Made by a program: the position numbers and the translations under genes
The notes under the pieces: generated by a model
Told to the model about the DNA's origin: nothing
The model's database searches: none
What the model saw: only the letters and a program-made list of their open reading frames with translations
Part shown: positions 29,701 through 37,431 of the stretch, in pieces
How positions within the stretch are numbered: position 1 is the first letter of the stretch
How the letters are laid out: each line of letters starts with the position of its first letter
Source of the DNA: an uncultured Kordiimonas sp.
GTDB lineage: Bacteria; Pseudomonadota; Alphaproteobacteria; Sphingomonadales; Kordiimonadaceae
DNA length: 64,000 bases
Direction: 5' to 3'
Assembly: GCA_947500295.1 (NCBI GenBank)
Contig: CANMRM010000001.1
Coordinates: 1,054,001-1,118,000, forward strand

Positions 29701-30288
29701 TCAGCTACTGTTGGAACTCGGCCCCTGCCAACGATCTACAAGCCCGGTTTCAAGCTCAAAAAGATCAAGGACCCGACCGACAGTGTGATTGACCAGATCG
29801 TCAATGGTCTGCGGGCGCGTGTAGAGCGCGGGCATGGGCGGTGCAACGATGGCGCCAAGCTGGCTTGCTTTCAGCATCAGTTCGCAGTGGCCCGCATGCA
29901 AAGGTGTCTCTCTTGGCATAAGGACGAGCTTGCGGCGTTCCTTCAGTGCGACATCAGCAGCGCGGGTCAGCAGGTCATCAGCATGGCTGTGTACAATGGC
30001 AGAAAGGTTCTTCATCGAGCAGGCGGCAACAATCATTCCGTGCGTTTTGAAAGATCCACTGGCGATTGATGCACCGACCTGCGCCACACTGTGGACCTGG
30101 TCCGCAAGGGCTTCGACGTCTGCTGCCTCAAAATCGGTTTCCACCTTGATGTTCATGCGTGCGGTTCTGGACATGACCAGATGTGTCTCGACGCCCTCAG
30201 CGCCCCTGAGCACTTCCAGCAGGCGTATGCCATAAACAACGCCGCTGGCGCCGCCGATGCCGACAATCAGTTTTTTAGTGTTTGTCAC
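29701..30288 (-). CDS. ubiX: Flavin prenyltransferase UbiX
   Basis: 195 aa from a GTG with AGGAG upstream. IVGIGGASGVVYGIRLLEVL binds FMN, then ASIASGSFKTHGMIVAACSM and the C-terminal RPQTIDDLVNHTVGRVLDLF are diagnostic. UbiX makes prenyl-FMN, the cofactor of UbiD-type decarboxylases. No ubiD gene is in the window. It sits in front of the dipeptide epimerase gene with a three-base gap, a neighbourhood I cannot explain functionally. Confidence 0.94.
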   Translation of the reverse strand: MTNTKKLIVGIGGASGVVYGIRLLEVLRGAEGVETHLVMSRTARMNIKVETDFEAADVEALADQVHSVAQVGASIASGSFKTHGMIVAACSMKNLSAIVHSHADDLLTRAADVALKERRKLVLMPRETPLHAGHCELMLKASQLGAIVAPPMPALYTRPQTIDDLVNHTVGRVLDLFELETGLVDRWQGPSSNSS

Positions 30289-30399
30289 CGCGGAACTCCT
30301 TTACGCGTACCATATAGCGCTTGATGGCGCAGGCAATAGGGTCTATCGAACTTTGTGAGTTTTCATCGCGGTGGCCGCGTTATCAACAAAGAGTCGATC

Positions 30400-31266
30400 A
30401 TGGTAAGTTCCGAGAAAAACCGTTTCATCCTGACCGTTCGCTGCTGCGATGCGATGGGAATCGTTGCCGCAGTATCCGGCTATTTGACCGGAAAAAACTA
30501 TTTTATCGACGAGTCCGCGCATTTTGGCGATCCGATGACCGGCAATTTTTTCATGCGCACGGTTTTTACCCCACAAGGCGATGTGCCAAGCCGTGAAAGC
30601 TTCTCTCAAGAATTTGCCCCGATCGCCCAAAAATTTGACATGAATTGGCGCTTTTGTGACCCGCGTATCAAGCGGCGGGTGCTGATCATGGTATCAAAGT
30701 TTGATCATTGCCTGAACGACCTCCTCTATCGTTACAGCATCGGCGCGCTTAATATGGAAGTCCCGGCAATTGTCTCCAATCATATGGACCTGTCGGGCCT
30801 GGCTGATCGGCACGGCATTCCCTTCTTCCACATTCCCGTCAGCAAAGACAATAAACCTGAGGCGGAAAAACGCCTGTTGGATATCGTCGAGGACACACAG
30901 GCGGGCACTGTGGTGCTGGCGCGGTACATGCAGGTCTTGTCGGATGATTTATGCCGGGGCCTGCAGGGTCGCGTGATCAATATCCATCATTCCTTTTTGC
31001 CAAGTTTCAAAGGCGCGAAGCCCTATCATCAGGCACACGCCCGCGGCGTAAAGCTGATTGGTGCGACCGCGCACTATGTCACGCCCGAGCTGGATGAGGG
31101 CCCCATCATCGAGCAGATAGTTGAGCGGGTGGACCACACAAAAACACCCGATGAACTTGTCGCTATTGGCCGCGACGCGGAAGCCATCGCCTTGTCACGG
31201 GCGCTTTCGTATCATCTGGAAGACAGGGTGTTCCTGAACGAAGGCAAAACAGTGGTGCTTAAATAG
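30400..31266 (+). CDS. purU: Formyltetrahydrofolate deformylase
   Basis: 288 aa from the ATG at 30400 (MVSSEKNRFILTV); an earlier in-frame start adds 15 unconserved residues. An N-terminal ACT domain (FILTVRCCDAMGIVAAVSGYL split at residue 20) is joined to a formyltransferase-fold domain with INIHHSFLPSFKGAKPYHQA and the Asp in ELDEGPIIEQ. It hydrolyses 10-formyl-THF to formate and THF, balancing one-carbon and glycine metabolism, which fits the nearby glycine-producing kbl-tdh. Confidence 0.96.
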   Translation: MVSSEKNRFILTVRCCDAMGIVAAVSGYLTGKNYFIDESAHFGDPMTGNFFMRTVFTPQGDVPSRESFSQEFAPIAQKFDMNWRFCDPRIKRRVLIMVSKFDHCLNDLLYRYSIGALNMEVPAIVSNHMDLSGLADRHGIPFFHIPVSKDNKPEAEKRLLDIVEDTQAGTVVLARYMQVLSDDLCRGLQGRVINIHHSFLPSFKGAKPYHQAHARGVKLIGATAHYVTPELDEGPIIEQIVERVDHTKTPDELVAIGRDAEAIALSRALSYHLEDRVFLNEGKTVVLK

Positions 31267-31272
31267 GGAGCG

Positions 31273-31965
31273 CTAGCTCGCCCAGCCGCCGCTGAAAGGA
31301 ATGGCCTGGCCGACGAAAAAGTCACTTTCATCCGACGCCAGAAAAACGGCGAGCGCTGTATCTTCTTCTGGTTTTGCAAGCCTGCCCAGGGGCACTTCCC
31401 TCTTGAGATTTGCCTGAAATTTCGGATTGGCCTGCATTTCAGGTGGATAATATGCTGGGTTCTCCACCCAGTTCTGTGCAATGAGGTTGCACTGGATATT
31501 GTCTCGGGCGAGTTCGACCCCTGCGGATTTTACATATGAAATCTGGGCGCCGCGCGCTGCTGTGTAGGCCGCAAGCCTGCTCATCGGGCGCAAGGGCACG
31601 GCGCTCCCATACACCACAATCTTGCCCCGGCCACGGGCTTTCATTTGCGGGACAACAGCGCGCACCAGCCGGTGAAGTGGATAAACCATAACTTCGAAAG
31701 CAGTTTGAAAATCAGTGTCGTCGAGGGCATCCAGGGTTTTGCCGTACAGGTTATCGGATGCGAGATTTGCGACCAGGATGTCGATATCGCCGGCTGCATC
31801 CACAATCTTTTGAGGCTGACCAGGGTCGGCCAGAATGGAATCGTCGGTCACGACTTCCGCCCCCTCTCGCATAAAATGCGCAACAGTGGCCGGTCCCATA
31901 TAGTCTTTTGCCTGGGTGATCAGGGCTCGTTTTCCCTTTAGCCGTCCGCCGCTGTCGTCAGTCAT
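31273..31965 (-). CDS. Probable halohydrin dehalogenase (SDR-related, S-Y-R triad)
   Basis: 230 aa from the ATG at 31965, which has AAGGAGAGG just upstream. The fold is that of short-chain dehydrogenases, but the NAD(P) glycine motif is replaced by ITQAKDYMG, fitting T-x4-F/Y-x-G (T17, Y22, G24), and the catalytic set is Ser121, Tyr134 and Arg138, fitting S-x12-Y-x3-R, where SDRs have Lys. Both are the published signatures of halohydrin dehalogenases, which eliminate halide from vicinal haloalcohols to give epoxides and open epoxides with cyanide, azide or nitrite. The region NWVENPAYYPPEMQANPKF matches the NYL-FYPTEPWKTNP part of HheC as I remember it. It lies 57 bases behind the RTX gene on the same strand. 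Confidence 0.82.
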   Translation of the reverse strand: MTDDSGGRLKGKRALITQAKDYMGPATVAHFMREGAEVVTDDSILADPGQPQKIVDAAGDIDILVANLASDNLYGKTLDALDDTDFQTAFEVMVYPLHRLVRAVVPQMKARGRGKIVVYGSAVPLRPMSRLAAYTAARGAQISYVKSAGVELARDNIQCNLIAQNWVENPAYYPPEMQANPKFQANLKREVPLGRLAKPEEDTALAVFLASDESDFFVGQAIPFSGGWAS

Positions 31966-32022
31966 CTGCCTCTCCTTCGACACTCAAAGGGTGAGCCTGG
32001 GTTTTCAGACAGGCACGGGTGC

Positions 32023-34461
32023 TCAGACAAAAACGAATGTGACCGATGCTATGTCGTCGACCGACAGGCCAATCAGGAAAATGGAGTTGCCATCGCCGGT
32101 GTCAATTAACAAGCCGCTGTTTCCAGCCACGGAAGAGTTGCTCGAAGCGGCGGTTACATCAGCCACGCTGGCAAAATCTGTGATCGTTCCAGCAATGTTC
32201 AATATGTCCTGACTGACACTGAAGTCATTAATCACGTCATCGCCGTGGTCATTGGCGAAGAAAAAACTGTCAGCGCCGCTGCCGCCGGTCAGGCTGTCGT
32301 TGCCTTCGCCGCTGCGGATCAGATCTGCGTCTTGACCTGCGTCCACCAGATCGTTGCCAGCACCGTCAAAAATCTCGTCTGCACCGTTTTCGCCGCGGAT
32401 GGTGTCGTTGCCGCCGCCGCCAAACAGAGTGTCGTTTCCGGCGCCGCCTGAAACACTGTCCGCGCCGCCTGAAGCGAACACGATATCATTGCCGTCGCCG
32501 CCGTTAAAAACGTCATTCAACACTGTAGACGATTGATCGTTTCTACCGCCGTATATGGTGTCGTTTCCGGCACCTGCTTCGACAGTATCGTCCCCGGTGC
32601 CGCCACCAAGAATGTCGTTGCCGGCTGCGCCGAATAGTTGGTCGTTGCCAGTCCCTGCATAGGCCGTGTGATTGCCGCCGCCGTCGGTAACGGCTTCTCC
32701 TGCATCCAGCCGCTGGTTGCCGTTTGCGTCATTAAAGCTTCCGGTAATCAGAATGTCATTGCCTGCGCCGCCAAACAGGGTGTCGCTTGCTCCGGCAGTA
32801 ACGGCAGATGCGGTCACACCAATGGCGGTCTCTGTGCCAATGTAGCTGCCACCGATCACGGTATCGTTGCCGCCGCCACCGCCAAGCACATCAGCGCCAT
32901 TGTCACCTGCGATGAGATCATCACCGGTGTCGTCTCCGCCAGCAAACAGGATATCGTTTCCGTCACCACCGCTTACGGTGTCGCTGCCCGCGCCGCCGGT
33001 AACGGTGTCGTTTCCGCTGCCGCCCAGCAGCTCGTCATTGCCACCTTCTCCGAGGACCCGGTCTGAACCCGCTGCACCTTCTAGCTTGTCCGAGCCGTCG
33101 CCCCCTTCAATCCGGTTGTTGGCTGCATTGCCGACGATTGTGTCATTGCCACCGGCTGCTTCAATGTTTTCGATGACCGTTTCGGGGGTCAGGAAGACGG
33201 TATCATCCCTGGATCCGACAGCTATTCCCCCACTTCGATAAGTGACAGTGGTGCCCACATCAATGAAAGCCCCGCCAAATGCGTCATCACCCGTCAGGTT
33301 AATCCTAACGCTTTCACTGCCGCCGGTTATTCGAATGGTGTCTGTGCCGCCGGTATCGAATATGGTCTCAAAATATTGATCGTTGACGTTAAAAGTATAG
33401 ACGTCATCGGCATCCGCACCCTCAGGAGCCCCGTATATTTGCCGGAGCGCCAACAGGTCAAGATAGCCAAATGTTGTCGGATAAAAGCTGACGCTTGTGG
33501 CACTGGGGAAAAAGGCTGACGAGAAGCTCGGTGTCAGGAGCGTAAACTCCGCTCCTGCAAATTCGGCCGGGAAGTCAGGCGCCTCGTCAAGGTCTGCGTG
33601 TTCCAGGCCCAGGGCATGCCCCAGTTCGTGCAAAACCACGAAGCGCAGCAACCCGTCATTAAAGATGCGGCTCTCAAAGATCGCCACGTCACCACCGGCC
33701 GGAGACTCGCTCGGCAGTCCGGCTAACCCAATGGTATTGCCTGAGTCGAACGAGCTCTGGATGCCAAATATGCGTAGAATGCCGGATGCTTCTCCGTCAT
33801 CTGCAACCTCCTGGAAGCGAATGTTGACATCCTCTTCAATCTGCTGAAGGCCGTCGCGGAAAAAGGCTTCGGACGTTGACGAAATCGGAATGGCAAATGG
33901 TGTTACGTCCTCGTCGTCCAGGTTCAGTGCTGCACGAAATGTTGCGTCAGCGCCCGGAATACTGAAAGTGACGGTCGGTGTGTCGACACCGTTGCCGTAG
34001 CCGCGCCCAAATATCAGCGTATCAACGGCGACGTTGCCAGTGTTGCCAACCGAATGCAGAACAAGCGGATCCGGCCGATCGCTCAGTGCTTCTTCTTCCA
34101 CAAAAAGGGTATAGCTGCCGGTATCTGTCAGGTTCACATTGTTAAAGGAGCTTGCACCAATAAAATATGTTCCGGACACCGTGGGTGTGAACAGAATACG
34201 GCTATTGGTCGAGACACCATCATCATCGTCCGCGTTCGCTATTCTGACTCCACTGGCGTTAAAAACACCCGTGAGGAAGGGGTCGACAAGCGTGCCGGAT
34301 GCCGTGCGGCTGCCTTCGAGGTCAATCTGGTAGGTTACCCCTGCGACCAGATTGACGGCAAAAAAATCAACGTCACCTTCTTCCTCGATCGTGCCACTGA
34401 CGCTGCCACCGACCGAAACCGCTAGATTGGTCAGAATACTGCCCGTTGGTTCGTCGTCCAT
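32023..34461 (-). CDS. RTX-type secreted metalloprotease-like protein with PPC domain
   Basis: 812 aa, very acidic, no signal peptide. Residues 5-125 form a PPC-like domain (VSGTIEEEGDVDFFAVNLVAG). A metzincin-like domain follows with HELGHALGLEH at 278-288 (three zinc His). Where serralysins have the Met-turn the sequence is FTLLTPSF (306-313), without Met, and GYLDLLALRQIYG follows. From about 410 to 750 there are at least a dozen GGxGxD calcium-binding nonapeptides, and the C-terminus (SVTFVFV) fits a type I secretion signal. Apart from the initiator there is no Met and no Cys. No type I exporter gene is near. The start has CAGGAGT upstream. Confidence 0.88.
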   Translation of the reverse strand: MDDEPTGSILTNLAVSVGGSVSGTIEEEGDVDFFAVNLVAGVTYQIDLEGSRTASGTLVDPFLTGVFNASGVRIANADDDDGVSTNSRILFTPTVSGTYFIGASSFNNVNLTDTGSYTLFVEEEALSDRPDPLVLHSVGNTGNVAVDTLIFGRGYGNGVDTPTVTFSIPGADATFRAALNLDDEDVTPFAIPISSTSEAFFRDGLQQIEEDVNIRFQEVADDGEASGILRIFGIQSSFDSGNTIGLAGLPSESPAGGDVAIFESRIFNDGLLRFVVLHELGHALGLEHADLDEAPDFPAEFAGAEFTLLTPSFSSAFFPSATSVSFYPTTFGYLDLLALRQIYGAPEGADADDVYTFNVNDQYFETIFDTGGTDTIRITGGSESVRINLTGDDAFGGAFIDVGTTVTYRSGGIAVGSRDDTVFLTPETVIENIEAAGGNDTIVGNAANNRIEGGDGSDKLEGAAGSDRVLGEGGNDELLGGSGNDTVTGGAGSDTVSGGDGNDILFAGGDDTGDDLIAGDNGADVLGGGGGNDTVIGGSYIGTETAIGVTASAVTAGASDTLFGGAGNDILITGSFNDANGNQRLDAGEAVTDGGGNHTAYAGTGNDQLFGAAGNDILGGGTGDDTVEAGAGNDTIYGGRNDQSSTVLNDVFNGGDGNDIVFASGGADSVSGGAGNDTLFGGGGNDTIRGENGADEIFDGAGNDLVDAGQDADLIRSGEGNDSLTGGSGADSFFFANDHGDDVINDFSVSQDILNIAGTITDFASVADVTAASSNSSVAGNSGLLIDTGDGNSIFLIGLSVDDIASVTFVFV

Positions 34462-34664
34462 AGATACTCCTGACTAAGCTGCCCCCGAGCCGTTCCTGGT
34501 CTATACCGTTGGGGTCTAAACCATTGGCTCATTCTGCATTTCGTTTATGAGGGATCAACCTTAATCAGGAATGAACAAGGCCACCCAGTCACGCCCGCTC
34601 ACAATGCTGTGCGCAGTCAGAATGACCAGATAGCCTAAAGATTTTGAAGGACGGGACCGGAACG

Positions 34665-34931
34665 CTAGGAAGCCAGCAGGGTGGTTTCCACCTGCGCGGA
34701 CCGTACGGTAATGATCTGACGAATTTTATTGAGAAGAACGTCGGCGCTATGGTCTTCGACGTCGCGGCAATCCAGCTCAATCCACTGCATGCCATCGTTG
34801 GTTTTGCGCGCTGACATGGTGTCATATGTGGCACCACGCACAGCAAATATCTCAAGCACGCGTGAAAGCGTACTGGGCTCAAATTCCGCCTGCACTGAAA
34901 AACGGGTGCGGCTGTTACCTGTCATCACCAT
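34665..34931 (-). CDS. Small ACT-domain protein
   Basis: 88 aa. One ACT fold (RFSVQAEFEPSTLSRVLEIF, then GATYDTMSAR and MQWIELDCRDVEDHSADVLL) of the IlvM/IlvH type that binds branched-chain amino acids as the regulatory part of acetolactate synthase; no catalytic subunit gene is near. A GAGAGGAG site precedes the ATG. It is divergent from an Lrp-type regulator, and the 128 bases between them presumably carry both promoters, suggesting an amino-acid-responsive pair. Confidence 0.8.
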   Translation of the reverse strand: MVMTGNSRTRFSVQAEFEPSTLSRVLEIFAVRGATYDTMSARKTNDGMQWIELDCRDVEDHSADVLLNKIRQIITVRSAQVETTLLAS

Positions 34932-35059
34932 CGTTAGGCTCCTCTCTTCGCTGACGATGGAACCCTATAGAGGTTCAGGCGAAAAAGGGTTCCTATTGTG
35001 CAGTGTTTCTGCAATAAAATGAGAAGAAATTTCAATAAAGACACATATATCGAGACATT

Positions 35060-35542
35060 ATGATGGAAATAGACGAAACAGATGCACGTATTCTCGATTG
35101 TTTGCAGAACGACGCCAGCATGTCGCTCAATGATGTTGCCGACATTGTATCCTCAAGCCGGTCTGCGGTTTGGCGACGTGTGCAGAAGATGGAAGCCGAC
35201 GGCATTATAAAAAAACACACCATTCTGCTGGACGGGCCCAGAATCGGGCTTGGCGTGATGGTGTTTGCGCACATCAAGATGCAGGCTCAAAACCGGGACA
35301 GTCTGCCTGAATTCATCGCAAAGGTCGGCAGTTTTCCTGAAGTGATGGAATGTCATACATTGATGGGAGACATCGATTTTATCCTCAAGGTGCAGGTGAA
35401 AGACGTGCAGGCCTATGAGGATTTCTTCTGGAACCAACTATCAAAAATTGACGGTGTCCGGGAAATCAGTTCCTCCATAGCCCTGACAGCAGTTAAAAAT
35501 ACCACCAGCTTGCCCGTTCTCCATCATATCAGGCGTTCATGA
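35060..35542 (+). CDS. Lrp/AsnC-family transcriptional regulator
   Basis: 160 aa. N-terminal helix-turn-helix (DETDARILDCLQNDASMSLN, DVADIVSSSRSAVWRRVQKM) and C-terminal RAM/ACT-like domain (MVFAHIKMQAQNRDSLPEF, VMECHTLMGDIDFILKVQVK). The ATG is doubled (ATGATG). Family members sense amino acids and often control neighbouring genes; here the divergent ACT gene and the downstream vitamin importer are candidates. The effector cannot be read from sequence. Confidence 0.92.
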   Translation: MMEIDETDARILDCLQNDASMSLNDVADIVSSSRSAVWRRVQKMEADGIIKKHTILLDGPRIGLGVMVFAHIKMQAQNRDSLPEFIAKVGSFPEVMECHTLMGDIDFILKVQVKDVQAYEDFFWNQLSKIDGVREISSSIALTAVKNTTSLPVLHHIRRS

Positions 35543-35639
35543 ACCCCTTGCTCTTCAATTGTCTCATGCCTATAGCCAACAGGCTGCGGCTGTGGCAGCT
35601 TGCCCGAACGCAATCTTTCGACTGAATTGGACGCACTTC

Positions 35640-36647
35640 ATGTCTGCTCGATCCGTAATGTCCTATACCCGCTTCAATATCCTGCTTGGGGTGTTGCTGT
35701 TTGCAGCCATCACCGCAGGCGGACTGTTTGGCTCAACAGACTTGAGCGTGGAGCAATTGGTGTCAGGCTTGTTGGGGCAGGCGGACACGGGCACCAACAT
35801 TATTGTCCGCGAGCTGAGACTTCCCCGTCTTCTCCTTGGTGCCTTGTGTGGTGCCACACTTGGATACGCGGGCGCACTTTTGCAGGGGCTGCTCAGAAAC
35901 CCCCTTGCTGATCCGGGTGTGGTGGGTGTCTCTGCGTCTGCAAGCCTCGGTGCTGTAGCCGCTATCTATTTGGGTGCCGCAACGGTTGGCAGTTTTTCAG
36001 TGCCGGTGGGCGCTATAGTTGGCGCGCTGGGTGCGACTGCCCTTCTGTTGCTGGTGTCTCTGAGGGACGCCAGCGTGCTGACCCTGATCCTGACCGGCGT
36101 GGGCATATCCAGTCTGGCAACCGCGGGCATCTCACTGGTGATGAATTTTGCGCCTCATCCGATGACCTTGCAGGAGATGATACTGTGGATGATGGGGTCG
36201 CTTGAGAACCGGTCCTATGATGATGTCATGCTGGCCCTGCCTTTCATGGCGGCAGGCCTGGCTTGTGTGCTGGGTGCCGGGCAGGGATTAAACGCTCTCA
36301 GCCTCGGTGAAGACACGGCGCGCACGCTGGGTATTGATCTGAAACGGCTGAGGCTCAGGGTTGTGGTCGGCACCGCGCTGGCGGTCGGTGCTACCGTCGC
36401 TGTCGCCGGCGCCATTGGATTTGTAGGGCTGGTGGTGCCACATTTTGCCCGGGCTGTTGTAGGCTTTGAACCCAAACGTATACTTGTTCCCAGTGCGCTT
36501 ATGGGCGCCGCCCTCCTGACGCTGGCCGACATGCTGACGCGCCTGCCCATCGGGTATGGGCAACTTAGGCTCGGTGTGGTCATGGGGATCATTGGTGCCC
36601 CCATCTTCCTGTATATTATTTTCAAAACTCGCGAGACGATGCGATGA
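35640..36647 (+). CDS. btuC: FecCD-type ABC importer permease, probably cobalamin (BtuC-like)
   Basis: 335 aa from the ATG at 35640; an ATG at 35658 is also possible. About ten TMs of the FecCD family: LLLGALCGATLGYAGALLQG, LRNPLADPGVVGVSASASLG, and IGFVGLVVPHFARAVVGFEP, the loop that meets the ATPase. The ATPase gene overlaps its stop and cobyric acid synthase follows, so corrinoid is the likely cargo, though the family also moves haem and siderophores. No substrate-binding (btuF) gene is in the cluster, and the 97 bases upstream show no cobalamin riboswitch. Confidence 0.82.
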   Translation: MSARSVMSYTRFNILLGVLLFAAITAGGLFGSTDLSVEQLVSGLLGQADTGTNIIVRELRLPRLLLGALCGATLGYAGALLQGLLRNPLADPGVVGVSASASLGAVAAIYLGAATVGSFSVPVGAIVGALGATALLLLVSLRDASVLTLILTGVGISSLATAGISLVMNFAPHPMTLQEMILWMMGSLENRSYDDVMLALPFMAAGLACVLGAGQGLNALSLGEDTARTLGIDLKRLRLRVVVGTALAVGATVAVAGAIGFVGLVVPHFARAVVGFEPKRILVPSALMGAALLTLADMLTRLPIGYGQLRLGVVMGIIGAPIFLYIIFKTRETMR

Positions 36648-37429
36648 CCGCGCCCTTTGATATAAACCTCGATGGTGTCTCTGTCCGTTACGGCGACAAA
36701 ACGGTGGTTGACCAGGTCAGCCTGTCTCTGAAAACCGGCGAGCTTGTTGGCCTTATCGGGCCAAATGGGGCGGGGAAAACGAGCCTGCTGCGAGCATTGC
36801 TGGGTCTTGCTCCGTCAACCGGCAGCATTACAGTTGGCAATCAGGACCTTGCCGATCTGCATGTAAAGCAGCGCGCAAAATTGTTCGCCTATCTGGCACA
36901 GGGCGGCACGATTCACTGGCCGCTTTCTGTTGAAAGCCTTGTGGCGTTGGGTCGGTTGCCGCACATGACGCCATGGCAGCGTTTGACAGACGATGATCAG
37001 GATCATATCGAGCGCGCGATGCAGGCGACAGGTGTGCTCGCGTTTCGGGACAGGATTGTCACGCAGCTTTCCGGCGGTGAGCGTGCGCGTGTTCTGCTTG
37101 CCCGCGCATTGTCCTCCAAAGCGCCATTCCTGCTTGCCGATGAGCCGGCCGCAGCGCTTGACCCTCATTATCAGCTTGAGATGATGGCGCTGGTGCGGGA
37201 TCACATCAACGCAGAGCAGGGCGGTATTGTAGTGATGCATGACCTTAATCTGGCGCAACATCATTGTGATCGCCTGATTGTTATTGATGGCGGGGCCATT
37301 GTTGCCGACGGCACCCCGGCCGATGTACTGACAGACGCTTTGCTTGCCGACGTTTTTTCAATCAAGGCAGCCAGGTGGAGCGAGGCTGGCGACAGTTTCC
37401 TGGTGCCGCAGTCCCTCACGAAAGCCTGA
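36644..37429 (+). CDS. btuD: ABC importer ATP-binding protein, probably cobalamin (BtuD-like)
   Basis: 261 aa. Walker A GPNGAGKTS, signature LSGGERAR, Walker B PFLLADEPAAALDP and the switch His in VVMHDLNLAQHHCDR. The stretch VALGRLPHMTPWQRLTDDDQ is typical of ATPases serving FecCD permeases. ATGA overlap with the permease gene couples their translation. It runs into cobQ with a two-base gap. Confidence 0.85.
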   Translation: MTAPFDINLDGVSVRYGDKTVVDQVSLSLKTGELVGLIGPNGAGKTSLLRALLGLAPSTGSITVGNQDLADLHVKQRAKLFAYLAQGGTIHWPLSVESLVALGRLPHMTPWQRLTDDDQDHIERAMQATGVLAFRDRIVTQLSGGERARVLLARALSSKAPFLLADEPAAALDPHYQLEMMALVRDHINAEQGGIVVMHDLNLAQHHCDRLIVIDGGAIVADGTPADVLTDALLADVFSIKAARWSEAGDSFLVPQSLTKA

Positions 37430-37431
37430 TA

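Noticed and set aside
31273-31965. Ordinary NAD(P)-dependent SDR
   Set aside because: The glycine cofactor motif is absent and the catalytic Lys is Arg; the halohydrin dehalogenase pattern fits better.
32300-33150. Regular DNA-level repetition resembling a tandem or CRISPR-like array
   Set aside because: The period is 27 bases, equal to the nine-residue RTX repeat, and the frame is open throughout; there are no unique spacers.
32638-33241. Long plus-strand frames rich in Ala, Pro and Ser opposite the RTX repeats
   Set aside because: They arise from the complement of the GGxGxD codons, and composition mirrors the repeats.
35543-35640. Possible cobalamin riboswitch before the corrinoid importer
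   Set aside because: The leader is under 100 bases and shows no B12-box; small stems in it are not enough.
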